Assembly: GCA_021773815.1 (NCBI GenBank)
Contig: JAJFJS010000080.1
Span: forward strand, 22,110 to 86,109
Reading direction: 5' to 3'
DNA: 64,000 bases
Source: Gammaproteobacteria bacterium
GTDB taxonomy: Bacteria > Pseudomonadota > Gammaproteobacteria > Steroidobacterales > GCA-2729495
Under the pieces are notes generated by a model. It was not told where the DNA came from. It searched no databases and saw only the letters and a list, made by a program, of their open reading frames with translations. The translations under genes and the position numbers were made by a program. Shown piece after piece: positions 1 to 9,469 of this stretch; position 1 is the first letter of the stretch; each line of letters opens with the position of its first letter.

Positions 1-1
1 A

Positions 2-106
2 TTCGTTGATGGCTTTTCCGAGGATGCGTTCACGGAGACGATGGATCGCTGGCAGGCAGCGCTCGATCATTACCTCGTTCACGGTTCGGCCCTGCCCGGG
101 TCCTGA
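2..106 (+). CDS. C-terminal end of an unidentified protein (partial)
   Basis: An open frame enters from the left edge and ends at a TGA at 104-106, giving 34 residues that finish in LVHGSALPGS. It is acidic and helical looking, with DAFTETMDRWQAALDHYL in the middle. The fragment is too short to assign to a family. It converges with dctM, whose stop lies about 60 bases away. That it is coding is inferred only from the open frame and its position. Confidence 0.4.
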   Translation, partial: FVDGFSEDAFTETMDRWQAALDHYLVHGSALPGS

Positions 107-168
107 CCATCCATCGCCGGTCGCCATGACTGCGTGCGCGCGAACCCGGCATCGGGTCTGCGCATCGA

Positions 169-1545
169 TCAGTTCAGGGCATTCGGCAACCAGGTGGCGA
201 GCTCCGGCCAGACGGCCAGCAGGATCAGCACCAATATCTGCAGGGCCACAAACGGGATGATGCCGCGATACATCGCTGTGGTTTCGACGCTTTCCGGTGT
301 CACGCCGCGCAGATAAAAAAGTGCGAACCCGAACGGCGGCGTCAAAAAGGACGTCTGCAGATTGATCGCGATCATGATGCCTAGCCAGATCGGGTCGAGG
401 CCCATGCCGAGCAGTACCGGCCCGACGATCGGCACCACGACAAACATGATCTCGATGAAATCGAGCACGAAACCGAGCAGGAACATGACCAGCATGACGG
501 TGATCACGGCGCCGGCGACGCCGCCCGGCATCGCCAGCAGAAAATCGCGTACGACGTCGTCACCGCCATAACCCCGGAACACGAGCGAAAATACCGAGGC
601 GCCGATCAGGATCAGGAACACCATGCTGCTGATGCGCGCCGTGTTGCGGCCGATGTCGGCCAGCCGGCTGCGTGACCACGCGCCACGCAGCCCGGCAAGC
701 AGCAGCGCGCCGACGGCGCCAACGGCCGCCGCCTCCGTCGGCGTCGCGAAGCCGCCGATGATCGAGCCCAGCACCGCCAGGATCAGCAGCAAGGGCGGCA
801 TCAGTACGAGCACGACGCGCATCGCGAGCGGCCGGTCGTCGGACCCGCTCCGTTCCGCTGCATCCTGAGCGGCCGGCATCGACTCGGGGCGGATCAGGCC
901 GACAATGATCAGGTAGAGGATATACAGCGCGACGAGCAGCAGCCCGGGGATCACGGCGCCGACGAACAGGTCGCCGACCGATACGGTCTTCGGCGAGAAG
1001 ATGCCCTGGTTCAGTTGTGCCTGCTGATAGGCGGACGACAGTACGTCGCCGAGCAGCACGAGGATGATCGACGGCGGGATGATCTGCCCGAGCGTGCCGG
1101 ACGCGGCGATCACGCCGGTTGCCAGTGCCGGGTCGTAGCCACGCTTTAGCATCGTCGGCAAAGACAGCAGCCCCATGGTGACGACCGTGGCGCCGACGAT
1201 GCCGGTGCTGGCCGCCAGCAGCATGCCGACCAGCGTCACCGCGATACCGAGCCCGCCGCGCAGACGCCCGAACAGCGCGCTGAGCGTTTCGAGCAGGTCC
1301 TCGGCGATGCGGGCGCGTTCGAGCGTAACGCCCATGAAGACGAATAGCGGGACGGCGACCAGGGTACCGTTGTTCATGATGCCGAAGATCCGGCTCGGCA
1401 TCGTCTCGAGGAACGTCGCATCGAAGACCCCGGTGACGACGCCGAACAACGCGAAAACCAGCGCCGTGCCGGCCAGCGTGAAGGCGACGGGGAAGCCGAT
1501 CAGCAGCACGCCGACGACGGCCGCAAACATCACGAGCGCTAGCAC
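169..1545 (-). CDS. dctM: TRAP transporter large permease subunit (DctM family)
   Basis: Large membrane subunit of a tripartite ATP-independent periplasmic transporter, the sodium-driven channel for organic acids in the inner membrane. The 458-residue protein is almost wholly hydrophobic, with a dozen or so predicted membrane segments. The DctM signature GTLGQIIPPSI is at residues 150-160. A polar insertion after about residue 165 resembles the long DctM variant annotated in mannitol or chloroaromatic-type TRAP systems (from memory of the family). The start is a GTG one base after the dctQ stop, so the two are coupled. No DctP binding-protein gene lies in the window, so the substrate cannot be inferred. 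Confidence 0.9.
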   Translation of the reverse strand: MLALVMFAAVVGVLLIGFPVAFTLAGTALVFALFGVVTGVFDATFLETMPSRIFGIMNNGTLVAVPLFVFMGVTLERARIAEDLLETLSALFGRLRGGLGIAVTLVGMLLAASTGIVGATVVTMGLLSLPTMLKRGYDPALATGVIAASGTLGQIIPPSIILVLLGDVLSSAYQQAQLNQGIFSPKTVSVGDLFVGAVIPGLLLVALYILYLIIVGLIRPESMPAAQDAAERSGSDDRPLAMRVVLVLMPPLLLILAVLGSIIGGFATPTEAAAVGAVGALLLAGLRGAWSRSRLADIGRNTARISSMVFLILIGASVFSLVFRGYGGDDVVRDFLLAMPGGVAGAVITVMLVMFLLGFVLDFIEIMFVVVPIVGPVLLGMGLDPIWLGIMIAINLQTSFLTPPFGFALFYLRGVTPESVETTAMYRGIIPFVALQILVLILLAVWPELATWLPNALN

Positions 1546-1546
1546 G

Positions 1547-2050
1547 TCAGGCGCCGGCCCGCAGTTGCCTGATCGACCTCAACAGCAGAATCGCCCCCTG
1601 CAGCAGGAGCATCAGCGACATCGCCGGGATAAGGCTCTTGAGCATCGACGGAAACGGATAGGCCAGCCCCCCCGCTTGCGGCGATGATTCATGTATCTGC
1701 CACGAAATCAGCACGTAATCCCAGCTCACGACGATGATGAACACGGTAACCGGGATCAGCAAGAAAACGGCGCCGGCCGCATCGACGAGCGCGCGGCCAG
1801 ACGGTGAAAAGCGGCGATAGAAAATATCGACACGCACGTGGTCCTCGCGCGCCAGCGTATAGGCGGCGGCGAGCATGAAGACGGCCGCATGCATCCATGT
1901 CACCGATTCCTGCAGCCAGATCCAGCCGCTGTCCAGCGCGTAGCGCAGCACAACGATTAAAAAGGTGATCAGGACCATCACCAGCGTCAGCCAGCCGACG
2001 GCCCGTCCGATACGGACGTTGACCGATTCGAGAAGCTCCAGGATGCGCAT
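1547..2050 (-). CDS. dctQ: TRAP transporter small permease subunit (DctQ family)
   Basis: Small membrane subunit that pairs with DctM. The 167-residue protein has four membrane segments: about residues 15-37, 50-70, 85-110 and 130-155. I chose the ATG giving MRILELLESVNVRIG. The open frame continues 33 codons upstream, but that extension would run into trkH and looks like shadow sequence. It lies 11 bases after trkH and directly before dctM, so trkA, trkH, dctQ and dctM may be co-transcribed, an unusual pairing of potassium and organic-acid transport. Confidence 0.85.
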   Translation of the reverse strand: MRILELLESVNVRIGRAVGWLTLVMVLITFLIVVLRYALDSGWIWLQESVTWMHAAVFMLAAAYTLAREDHVRVDIFYRRFSPSGRALVDAAGAVFLLIPVTVFIIVVSWDYVLISWQIHESSPQAGGLAYPFPSMLKSLIPAMSLMLLLQGAILLLRSIRQLRAGA

Positions 2051-2061
2051 GCCGGCCCCGA

Positions 2062-3513
2062 TCAGTGCCGCCAGAACGTGGGCGATACCAGCACCAGCAG
2101 CGTGAAGATTTCGAGCCGCCCCAGCAGCATCGCGCAGATGCAAACCCATTTGGCGATGTCGTTGATGTCGCGGAAACTCGTCGCGACTTCGCCGAGGCCC
2201 GGGCCGAGATTATTCAGGCTCGCGGCGATGGCGGAAAAAGCCGTGACCTGATCCATGCCTGTCGCCAGCAGCACGAGCATCATCAGCGTGAACAACACGA
2301 TATAGACGGCAAAAAATCCCCAGACCGAGTCGATGACCCGCTGCGGGACCGGCATCGACCCGAGTTTGACCGGCACCTGCGCGGCCGGGTGGACGAGTCG
2401 ATGCACCTCACGGACGCCCTGCCGGTAGAGCAGCAGGCAGCGCATGACCTTCATGCCGCCCCCGGTCGAGCCGGCGCAGCCGCCGATGAAGCTCGCGAAC
2501 AGCAGCAGCACGGGCAATGCGCCGGGCCACATCGAAAAGTTGGTTGTCGTAAAACCGGTCGTCGTCGCGATCGAGACCACCTGAAAAACGCCGTTTACCA
2601 GGGTGTCGGATAGCGACAAATATTCTTCGCTGAAGTACAACACGAGCAGCACGATCATGACCAGGCAGAACATGATCATCGCGTAGGCACGAAATTCAGG
2701 ATCGGCCAGGTAGTGACGGATGGAATTCGACCGCCAGGCAACGAAGTGCAGCGAGAAATTGACCCCGGCCAGGAACATGAACACGACGGCGACGGCATCG
2801 ACCAGCGAACTGTCGAAGTAACCGATGCTCAGGTCATGGGTCGAGAAGCCGCCAATCGCGACGGTGGAAAAACTGTGGCAGATCGCGTCAAACAGTGTCA
2901 TCCCGGCCAGCATGTAGCCGATAGCGCAGGTAATCGTCATGCCGAGATAGATATACCAGAGCGCCTTGGCGGTCTCGGTAATGCGCGGCGTCAGTTTCGT
3001 ATCCTTGACCGGCCCCGGCGTTTCGGCGCGGTATAGCTGCATGCCGCCGACGCCGAGCATCGGCAGGACCGCGACGGCCAGCACGATGATGCCCATGCCG
3101 CCGAGCCACTGCAGCTGCTGGCGGTAATACAGGATCGATGCCGGCAATCCGTCAAGGCCGGACAGCACCGTCGCGCCCGTGGTCGTCAGGCCCGAAATAG
3201 CCTCGAATACGGAATCAGTGATCGACATCACCGGCGCTTGGGAAAACAGGAACGGGGCGGCGCCGAAGGTGCCGAGGACAACCCAGAAGGCGGCGACGAC
3301 GACAAAGCCGTCACGCAGGCGCAGGTCCCGCGTTTGCCGGCGCACCGGCAGCCAAATCAGCGCGCCGGATATTGCCGTTACCGCGAAACCGTAAACGAAA
3401 GCGGCCATGGATCCGTCGTCGTAAATGAACGAGACGACGATCGGCGGCAGCATGCTGCTGCTGAATATCATCAACAGCATGCCGAGGATTCTCTGAACGA
3501 CGGTCAGGTGCAT
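2062..3513 (-). CDS. trkH: Trk potassium uptake protein, membrane subunit TrkH
   Basis: Potassium-translocating subunit of the Trk system in the inner membrane. The 483-residue length matches E. coli TrkH. Four pore-loop repeats are visible: TTTGATVL near residue 110, TVAIGGFSTHD near 215, ATTTGFTTTNF near 315, and a NNLGPGLG loop near 435. It starts 10 bases after the trkA stop, so trkA-trkH form one unit, with TrkA supplying the cytosolic NAD-binding regulatory ring. Confidence 0.95.
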   Translation of the reverse strand: MHLTVVQRILGMLLMIFSSSMLPPIVVSFIYDDGSMAAFVYGFAVTAISGALIWLPVRRQTRDLRLRDGFVVVAAFWVVLGTFGAAPFLFSQAPVMSITDSVFEAISGLTTTGATVLSGLDGLPASILYYRQQLQWLGGMGIIVLAVAVLPMLGVGGMQLYRAETPGPVKDTKLTPRITETAKALWYIYLGMTITCAIGYMLAGMTLFDAICHSFSTVAIGGFSTHDLSIGYFDSSLVDAVAVVFMFLAGVNFSLHFVAWRSNSIRHYLADPEFRAYAMIMFCLVMIVLLVLYFSEEYLSLSDTLVNGVFQVVSIATTTGFTTTNFSMWPGALPVLLLFASFIGGCAGSTGGGMKVMRCLLLYRQGVREVHRLVHPAAQVPVKLGSMPVPQRVIDSVWGFFAVYIVLFTLMMLVLLATGMDQVTAFSAIAASLNNLGPGLGEVATSFRDINDIAKWVCICAMLLGRLEIFTLLVLVSPTFWRH

Positions 3514-3523
3514 CGATGTCGCT

Positions 3524-4897
3524 TCAGAGCTTTACGTCGACCTGAAACAGGCGTTCTACTTCGTCGGTTTGTCGGCGATCTGTAATAAACATGATGATGT
3601 GGTCTTTGGACTCCACAACCGTGTCATGGTGCGGCTGCATGACCTGATCATCCCGCACGATCGCAGAAATCGATGCGCCGACCGGCAGCCGGATTTCCTC
3701 GATGGTGCGCCCGACGACTTTCGATTCCTCCCGCGTGCCGTGGGCAATGGCTTCCATGGCTTCGGCGCGTCCGCGACGCAATGAGTGTACCTTGACGACG
3801 TCGCCGCGGCGGACATGCGCGAGCAGAGAACCGATCGTGATCTGGCGCGGGGAGATTGCGACATCGATGAGGCCGCTCTCGACCAATTCGGCATAGGCCG
3901 GCCGATTGATCAGCGACATGACCTTCTTGCAGCCGAGCTTTTTAGCCACCATGGCCGACAGGATATTCGCCTCTTCGGCATTCGTCAGTGCGACAAAAAT
4001 ATCCGAGCTGTCGATATTCTCGTCGAGCAGCAATTCCTCGTCGGCTGCATCGCCGTGCAGAACAATCGACTTGCTGAGCAGTTCGGAGATCTCCCGCGCC
4101 CGCGTCTTGTTGTGCTCGATGACTTTGACCTGGTTGGTCTGTTCAAGAGCGGATGCGAGCCGGAAGCCGATATTGCCGCCGCCCGCGATGACGACGCGCC
4201 GGACCGGGTCCTCGAGTTTTCGCATTTCGCTCATCACGACCCGGATATTCTTGCGGCCGGCGATGAAGAAAACCTCATCGTTTTCCTGGAGCAGCGTGGA
4301 ACCCTCGGGCACAATGCTTTGCCCATTACGATAAATGGCGGCTATGCGAGTTTCGACGCCCGGGATGTGTTCCTGTAGCGTCTTGATCTGCTGTCCGACG
4401 AGCAGACCGCCGCGGAGTGCGCGCGCACCGACGAGCCGCACGGCACCGTCGGCAAATTCGAGCACCTGGAACGCGCCGGGATAATGGATCAGTTGTTCGA
4501 TGTGCCGGGTCACGAGCTCTTCCGGACTGATACGGAAATCGACCGGAATTGCGTTCTGCTGAAATAGATCATCGGCGTCGATATATTCGGCGGCGCGAAT
4601 GCGCGCAATCTTGGTCGGTGTCTGGAACATCGTGTAGGCGATCTGACAGGCGACCATGTTGATCTCGTCGCTGTTCGTCAGCGCGATAATCATGTCCGCG
4701 TCGCGCGCGCCGGCCCGTTCGAGGACGTCCGGGAAGGACGCATGGCCGACGACCGTGCGGACATCCAGGCGGTCCTGCAAATCCCTGAGCACGGCCGCGC
4801 TCGAGTCAACGATCGTTACTTCGTTGGCTTCTTCTTTGGCCAGATGATGGGCGGCCGTGGCTCCAACCTGCCCGGCGCCGAGAATCAGAATATTCAT
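3524..4897 (-). CDS. trkA: Trk system potassium transport regulator TrkA
   Basis: Peripheral cytosolic regulator that binds nucleotide and gates TrkH. It has 457 residues with the duplicated RCK layout. The first Rossmann motif GAGQVGA is at residues 7-13, followed by a first TrkA_C domain. A second Rossmann motif GGGNIGF is near residue 240, followed by a second TrkA_C domain near 370-455. Length and duplication match E. coli TrkA (458 residues). It is first in the trkA-trkH unit, 37 bases downstream of uvrD. Confidence 0.96.
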   Translation of the reverse strand: MNILILGAGQVGATAAHHLAKEEANEVTIVDSSAAVLRDLQDRLDVRTVVGHASFPDVLERAGARDADMIIALTNSDEINMVACQIAYTMFQTPTKIARIRAAEYIDADDLFQQNAIPVDFRISPEELVTRHIEQLIHYPGAFQVLEFADGAVRLVGARALRGGLLVGQQIKTLQEHIPGVETRIAAIYRNGQSIVPEGSTLLQENDEVFFIAGRKNIRVVMSEMRKLEDPVRRVVIAGGGNIGFRLASALEQTNQVKVIEHNKTRAREISELLSKSIVLHGDAADEELLLDENIDSSDIFVALTNAEEANILSAMVAKKLGCKKVMSLINRPAYAELVESGLIDVAISPRQITIGSLLAHVRRGDVVKVHSLRRGRAEAMEAIAHGTREESKVVGRTIEEIRLPVGASISAIVRDDQVMQPHHDTVVESKDHIIMFITDRRQTDEVERLFQVDVKL

Positions 4898-4933
4898 CTG
4901 TACATATGCATGCGTGGCCGAGGCTCGCGTAGT

Positions 4934-7126
4934 CTACATCAGTTCCAGGTTGGCGTAAGAAACGACAAGCCATTTTGTGCCTGCGGTCTCGAAATTGACC
5001 TGAACCCGCGCATGTGAACCGGCGCCCTCGCAGTTCAGCACGACGCCCTCGCCGAACTTGCCGTGGCGCACGCGCTGCCCGAGTCGCACGCCGTCACCGC
5101 CTGATTCGGCAAGGCTGCCGGACTGCCCGGCCCGGGTGGCGGCGCGCGACCGCAGACCGGCGTGGGCAACGGGCCGCGAGACGCGGATATTCGGCCGGAC
5201 CTCCTCGATCAGCTCGGCAGGGATTTCGCCAATAAAACGCGAGGGATGAGCGAATTTGTCGATACCGTACATCCGGCGCTGCTCGGCGCAGGTCAGGTAG
5301 AGCTGGCTCATGGCCCGCGTCGTGCCGACATAGCACAGGCGGCGCTCCTCTTCGAGGCCGTCGGCATCATTCATCGAGCGCTGATGCGGGAACAGGCCGT
5401 CTTCCATGCCGGTCATGAACACGACGGGAAACTCGAGCCCCTTGACCGAGTGCAGTGTCATTAGCTGGACGCAGTCGTCCCAGGCGTCGGCCTGCGTGTC
5501 GCCGGATTCGAGAACGGCATGGGCCAAAAATGCGGCCAGCGGCGACATGTCTTCTTCGACGTCGTCGTCTTCGAAGCCGCTAGCGGCACTGACGAGTTCC
5601 TCGAGGTTCTCGATTCGGGCCTCGGCCTTTTCGCGCGGTTCCTTGCGATAGTGATCGGCGAGCCGGCTGCGCTGGATTACGTGGTCGACCTGCTCGTGCA
5701 GATCGAGTTCGCGGGTGTCGCGCGCAAGCGTTTCGATGAGCACGAGGAAAGTCTGCACCGCGTTGGCTGCTCTGCCCGACAGCTGGCCGCCGGCCAGGGA
5801 GCGGGCGGCTTCCCACATCGGCAGCGCATTGGCGCGCGCATAGCTGCGAATCGTGCCGACGGTGGTTGCACCGATGCCGCGTGTCGGAACATTGACAACA
5901 CGCTCGAACGAAGGATCGTCGTTGCGATTCTCGATCAGTCGCAGGTAGGCGAGTGCATCCTTGATCTCGGCGCGCTCGAAGAAGCGCTGGCCGCCGTAGA
6001 CCCGGTACGGCAGATTGGCGCGCAGCATGGCTTCCTCAAACACCCGCGACTGCGCGTTCGAGCGATACAGTACGGCGGTCTCATCGCGCCGATTGCCGTC
6101 GCGGACCCATTCCTCGATCCGTGCAACGACGAAATCGGCTTCGTCACGCTCGTTATAGGCGTTGTATAGCCGGATTAGTTCGCCGTCGCTCCCGTCGGTC
6201 CATAGTTCCTTGGGCAGTCGCGTACTGTTGTTCGTGATGATTGCGTTGGCGGCCTTCAGGATCGTGCCGGTTGAGCGGTAGTTCTGCTCGAGCTTGACGG
6301 TCTGGGCGTTGGGGAAATCCTTCTGGAACTTGACGAGGTGTTCCACGCGCGCGCCGCGCCAGCGATAGATCGATTGATCGTCGTCACCGACGGCGAACGG
6401 GATGCCGGTCTCGCCGGCGAGCACCTTGAGCCATGCATACTGGATGGCGTTGGTGTCCTGAAACTCGTCGACAAGCACGTGGCGGAACCGGCGACGATAC
6501 TGATCGAGCAGGCCCGGATGATGCAGCCAGAGTTCGTGTGCCCGGAGCAGCAGTTCGGCGAAGTCGACGAGGCCGGACTGTTCGCAAATATCCTGATACA
6601 ACTTGTAGAAGTGAATCATCTGGCGCCGCGTCTGGTCGCCCTGATCGGCGATGTGTGCGGGGCGCAGCCCTTCGTCTTTCTGCTTGTTGATAAAGTACTG
6701 GATCTCGCGGGGCACCCACGTCGACTCGTCGAGTTCGAGGTTCTTGCACATCCGCTTGAGCAGTCGGTGCTGGTCCTCCGAATCGAGGATCTGGAATGAC
6801 TGCGGCAACCCGGCCTCGCGCCAGTGGCGTCGCAGCAGTCGATGCGCCAGTCCGTGAAAGGTGCCGACCCAGAGGTTATCGACCGGCATGCCGAGCAGTA
6901 TCTCAATACGTCTGCGCATCTCCGCCGCGGCCTTGTTGGTGAACGTTACGGCCAGGATGCCGTGCGGCGAGACGCCCTCCACCTCGATCAGCCAGGCGAT
7001 ACGGTGCACGAGTACGCGCGTCTTGCCGCTGCCGGCGCCGGCGACGACGAGCATCGGTTGATCGGGCGCCGTGACCGCTGCGCGTTGCGCATCGTTCAGC
7101 GGAGCGATGATCGGCGTTACATCCAT
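4934..7126 (-). CDS. uvrD: DNA helicase II UvrD
   Basis: 3'-5' superfamily 1A helicase of nucleotide excision repair and mismatch repair. The 730-residue protein has Walker A GAGSGKT near residue 30, Walker B DEFQDTN near 220, the motif VGDDDQSIYRWRGA, motif V TLHSVKGLEF, motif VI YVGTTRA, and the UvrD-type C-terminal tail (GQRVRHGKFGEGVV). The start is the ATG giving MDVTPII, as in E. coli UvrD. A TTG two codons upstream is in frame but less likely. Rep is the main alternative, but the MDV start and C-terminal tail favour UvrD. Confidence 0.95.
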   Translation of the reverse strand: MDVTPIIAPLNDAQRAAVTAPDQPMLVVAGAGSGKTRVLVHRIAWLIEVEGVSPHGILAVTFTNKAAAEMRRRIEILLGMPVDNLWVGTFHGLAHRLLRRHWREAGLPQSFQILDSEDQHRLLKRMCKNLELDESTWVPREIQYFINKQKDEGLRPAHIADQGDQTRRQMIHFYKLYQDICEQSGLVDFAELLLRAHELWLHHPGLLDQYRRRFRHVLVDEFQDTNAIQYAWLKVLAGETGIPFAVGDDDQSIYRWRGARVEHLVKFQKDFPNAQTVKLEQNYRSTGTILKAANAIITNNSTRLPKELWTDGSDGELIRLYNAYNERDEADFVVARIEEWVRDGNRRDETAVLYRSNAQSRVFEEAMLRANLPYRVYGGQRFFERAEIKDALAYLRLIENRNDDPSFERVVNVPTRGIGATTVGTIRSYARANALPMWEAARSLAGGQLSGRAANAVQTFLVLIETLARDTRELDLHEQVDHVIQRSRLADHYRKEPREKAEARIENLEELVSAASGFEDDDVEEDMSPLAAFLAHAVLESGDTQADAWDDCVQLMTLHSVKGLEFPVVFMTGMEDGLFPHQRSMNDADGLEEERRLCYVGTTRAMSQLYLTCAEQRRMYGIDKFAHPSRFIGEIPAELIEEVRPNIRVSRPVAHAGLRSRAATRAGQSGSLAESGGDGVRLGQRVRHGKFGEGVVLNCEGAGSHARVQVNFETAGTKWLVVSYANLELM

Positions 7127-7184
7127 GTTCAAAACGGTCCGGGCAGGCGCTGCAAGGATTGTAAGTCTAGCGGTAATAGAGAGT

Positions 7185-7249
7185 TTTGGGGTCAGACACC
7201 AATTATTTCCGGCGAATCAAGCGGTGAAACGAGGCCGAACCCCTGTGTC
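7185..7249. repeat. REP-like TCAGACACC element, degenerate copy
   Basis: The gap between uvrD and the upstream hypothetical gene holds GGGGTCAGACACCAATT at 7188-7204. About 35 bases on, a mutated inverted copy reads GTGTCTGTCACCAAT (7235-7249). The same core recurs twice at 45.6 kb and once at 50.97 kb. It looks like one decayed copy of a palindromic repeat family of the kind spread by REP-associated tyrosine transposases. The link to those transposases is inference. Confidence 0.6.
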
Positions 7250-7251
7250 TG

Positions 7252-8442
7252 TCACCAATCGGGGGATGGCTCGTCAGCGCGTATCTGCGGGCGCTGTTCG
7301 GCGTTTACAGCGCAGATGTATAGATCCAGCGGTTCGTTTGCGGTGGTCCGGAAGCCGGTCACGGTGCAGTGAGACAGGTCCATCAGGCTTTCGATCGGGT
7401 CGGCGGTCCGGGCGCAGAGTTGTCGATCGGCCCACTGGCGCGCGGTGAAAAAAATCGGCGGCGCTTCGGTTACGACCGGTGGCCGGCCCATGCGCACCCG
7501 CCGACCGGCGATCTCCATCAGCAGGCGGGCCGATTGCGCGCAGACGGCCGTGCGTTGGTCGGCGGTGACCTGCTCGTCGAGGCGGCGGACCCATGCCAGC
7601 AGTGCCGGGTCGACGATCGGCGGGCCGCCGTCACGGATGGCGGCGAGCAGGTGAGTGAACGCCATCCGGCGCAGGTCATTGCCGGTGGCAGACCCGGTCA
7701 GTGCGGCGACTCGCCGCACATAGTCCGGGCTGACTGCGACGCCGGACTGCGCCACGGTGTCGAGCGCCTCAAACAGGGAGGCGAGCCTGAGCAATGCAAA
7801 CGTCGAGCCCTGTTCGGCTGCCAGCCGGTAATATTCGATGGCTTCGAATGGCGCGGTGAATGCGGCGCGAGCCGCCAGTGCCTGCGAGGCCTCTGCATCG
7901 CCCGCCGTGCTGCGCGCAAGCAGTTCCGCCTCATTGATGGCTGCGTTGTCGGCAGACCCTCTCGGGATAGCGCTCCCCGTGTCTGATGCTTCCGGGACAG
8001 ATGGCCGCGGGCCTGATGCGACGGGATCGGCTGCCCCGCGGTCCGCCGGCAACGAGTCCGAGGGTGCGGGATCCGATGCCTCGATGTTGGCTGGCGCCGG
8101 ATTTGCAGGCCTGAAATTCGAAGTCGCGGGTTTCGAAGCCACGGGATCGACCGGGTCCGGGATACCGAACAGGCGGTTGGGTGGCACGAAGCCGCGCGCA
8201 TCGCTCCATGCCGCCCAGCTGTCCAGTACCGTCGCCGGGTCAATGTCGAGAGCGTTCAGCACGGCGCGCAGATTGGCCGCATCGGCGATCGGTGCGGCGG
8301 TCGCGTCCTCCACATCGGGCGGCGGCGCGATAGCGCTACCATCCCACGCGATATTCAGATCTGCGGCAAACCGGGTGATCGTATACAGCAGGACGCCGAG
8401 CAGCACCGTTGCAATCAGCGTGAACCGACTGGTCCTGGTCAT
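7252..8442 (-). CDS. Membrane-anchored hypothetical protein with Sel1-like segment
   Basis: Not recognised as a named family. The 396-residue protein has an N-terminal signal anchor at about residues 8-26. A long low-complexity Ala/Pro/Ser/Asp linker follows at about 95-160. Around residues 195-220 there is a helical repeat (YRLAAEQGSTFALLRLASLFEAL) that resembles a Sel1/TPR unit. The C-terminal half is a mixed domain with a Cys near the end. The layout suggests an inner-membrane protein with a periplasmic domain. Its stop overlaps a REP-like element, and it lies 8 bases after ctaA, so it could ride on that transcript. Confidence 0.7.
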   Translation of the reverse strand: MTRTSRFTLIATVLLGVLLYTITRFAADLNIAWDGSAIAPPPDVEDATAAPIADAANLRAVLNALDIDPATVLDSWAAWSDARGFVPPNRLFGIPDPVDPVASKPATSNFRPANPAPANIEASDPAPSDSLPADRGAADPVASGPRPSVPEASDTGSAIPRGSADNAAINEAELLARSTAGDAEASQALAARAAFTAPFEAIEYYRLAAEQGSTFALLRLASLFEALDTVAQSGVAVSPDYVRRVAALTGSATGNDLRRMAFTHLLAAIRDGGPPIVDPALLAWVRRLDEQVTADQRTAVCAQSARLLMEIAGRRVRMGRPPVVTEAPPIFFTARQWADRQLCARTADPIESLMDLSHCTVTGFRTTANEPLDLYICAVNAEQRPQIRADEPSPDW

Positions 8443-8450
8443 GGCGGGGC

Positions 8451-9455
8451 TCAGGCCGTCGCGTGCGTTACGGTGGCGTGATTGAGGTTGATCGTCGCGA
8501 GCAGCAGTAACGCCGCGACACCGTTATGTGCGGTCGCCAGAAACAGCGGCAGCCCGAACCAGACGACGCCGATGCCGATGGTGATTTGCGCGACGAGCGC
8601 CGCGACAACCCATCGGCCCGCCTGCCGAACCGCCGGGTTGCTTCGGCTGCGAGCCGCTCGCAGGCCGACAAAGCCGATCAACAGCAGCGCGGCCAGCGCG
8701 CCGAGACGATGCGTGAAATGGATGGCGACGCGCGCCGGCGCCTCGAGGATGCCGAATTCGTAATTGACGCCGAGCCCGCGCCACATCACGAAGCCCTCGG
8801 CAAAATCGATGGTCGGGGGCCACCAGCTGCCCTGACAGGTCGGCAGGTCCGGACAGGCAAGCGCCGCGTAGTTCGAGCTCGTCCAGCCGCCGAGGGCAAT
8901 TTGTGTGACCAGCACGATCAGCGCCGCCAGCGCCGGTTTGGCAATGCGTCGCGGCCGGACCCGGATAACGGTGTTGCGGCGCAGGTGCTCGAGCAGCAGC
9001 CAGAAGGCCATGCCCAGCGTTGTCAGGCCGCCGAGCAGATGCCCCATGACGATCAGCGGCTTCAGCAGCAGTGTCACGGTCCACATGCCGAGCAGTCCCT
9101 GAAAGATGACGACGCCGAGCAGCGCCAGCGGCATCCGGACCGGTTGACGCGGATCGAGTCGATTGCGCCAGGCGATACCGGCGGCCAGCAGGATCGATAA
9201 TCCGAGCGTCGTCGCGGCGAAGCGATGAATCATCTCGTGCCAGGCTTTGTGCGACTCGACCGGACGGTCCGGAAATGCGGCGTTGGCGGCGGCAACCTCC
9301 GTGGGGTCAGCCGGCACGATCAGGGAGCCGTAGCAGCCGGGCCAATCCGGGCAGCCCAGGCCGGCATCGGTCAGCCGCACCCAGGCACCGAGTACGACGA
9401 CGACGAGCGCCAGGGCCGCGGCGAGTGCGATCAGACGGACATACCAATTGTACAT
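8451..9455 (-). CDS. ctaA: Heme A synthase (COX15/CtaA family)
   Basis: Integral inner-membrane enzyme that oxidises the C8 methyl of heme O to make heme A for the aa3-type oxidase encoded next to it. The 334-residue protein has eight hydrophobic segments and the paired heme-ligand histidines of the family: KAWHEMIHR near residue 75, VMGHLLGG near 135, FTHRLGA near 250 and ATAHNGVAA near 310. The early GCPDWPGCYG cysteine pair is typical of CtaA. No ctaB (heme O synthase) is present in the window. A large inverted repeat lies immediately upstream. Confidence 0.93.
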   Translation of the reverse strand: MYNWYVRLIALAAALALVVVVLGAWVRLTDAGLGCPDWPGCYGSLIVPADPTEVAAANAAFPDRPVESHKAWHEMIHRFAATTLGLSILLAAGIAWRNRLDPRQPVRMPLALLGVVIFQGLLGMWTVTLLLKPLIVMGHLLGGLTTLGMAFWLLLEHLRRNTVIRVRPRRIAKPALAALIVLVTQIALGGWTSSNYAALACPDLPTCQGSWWPPTIDFAEGFVMWRGLGVNYEFGILEAPARVAIHFTHRLGALAALLLIGFVGLRAARSRSNPAVRQAGRWVVAALVAQITIGIGVVWFGLPLFLATAHNGVAALLLLATINLNHATVTHATA

Positions 9456-9469
9456 ACGCTATTTCCTCT

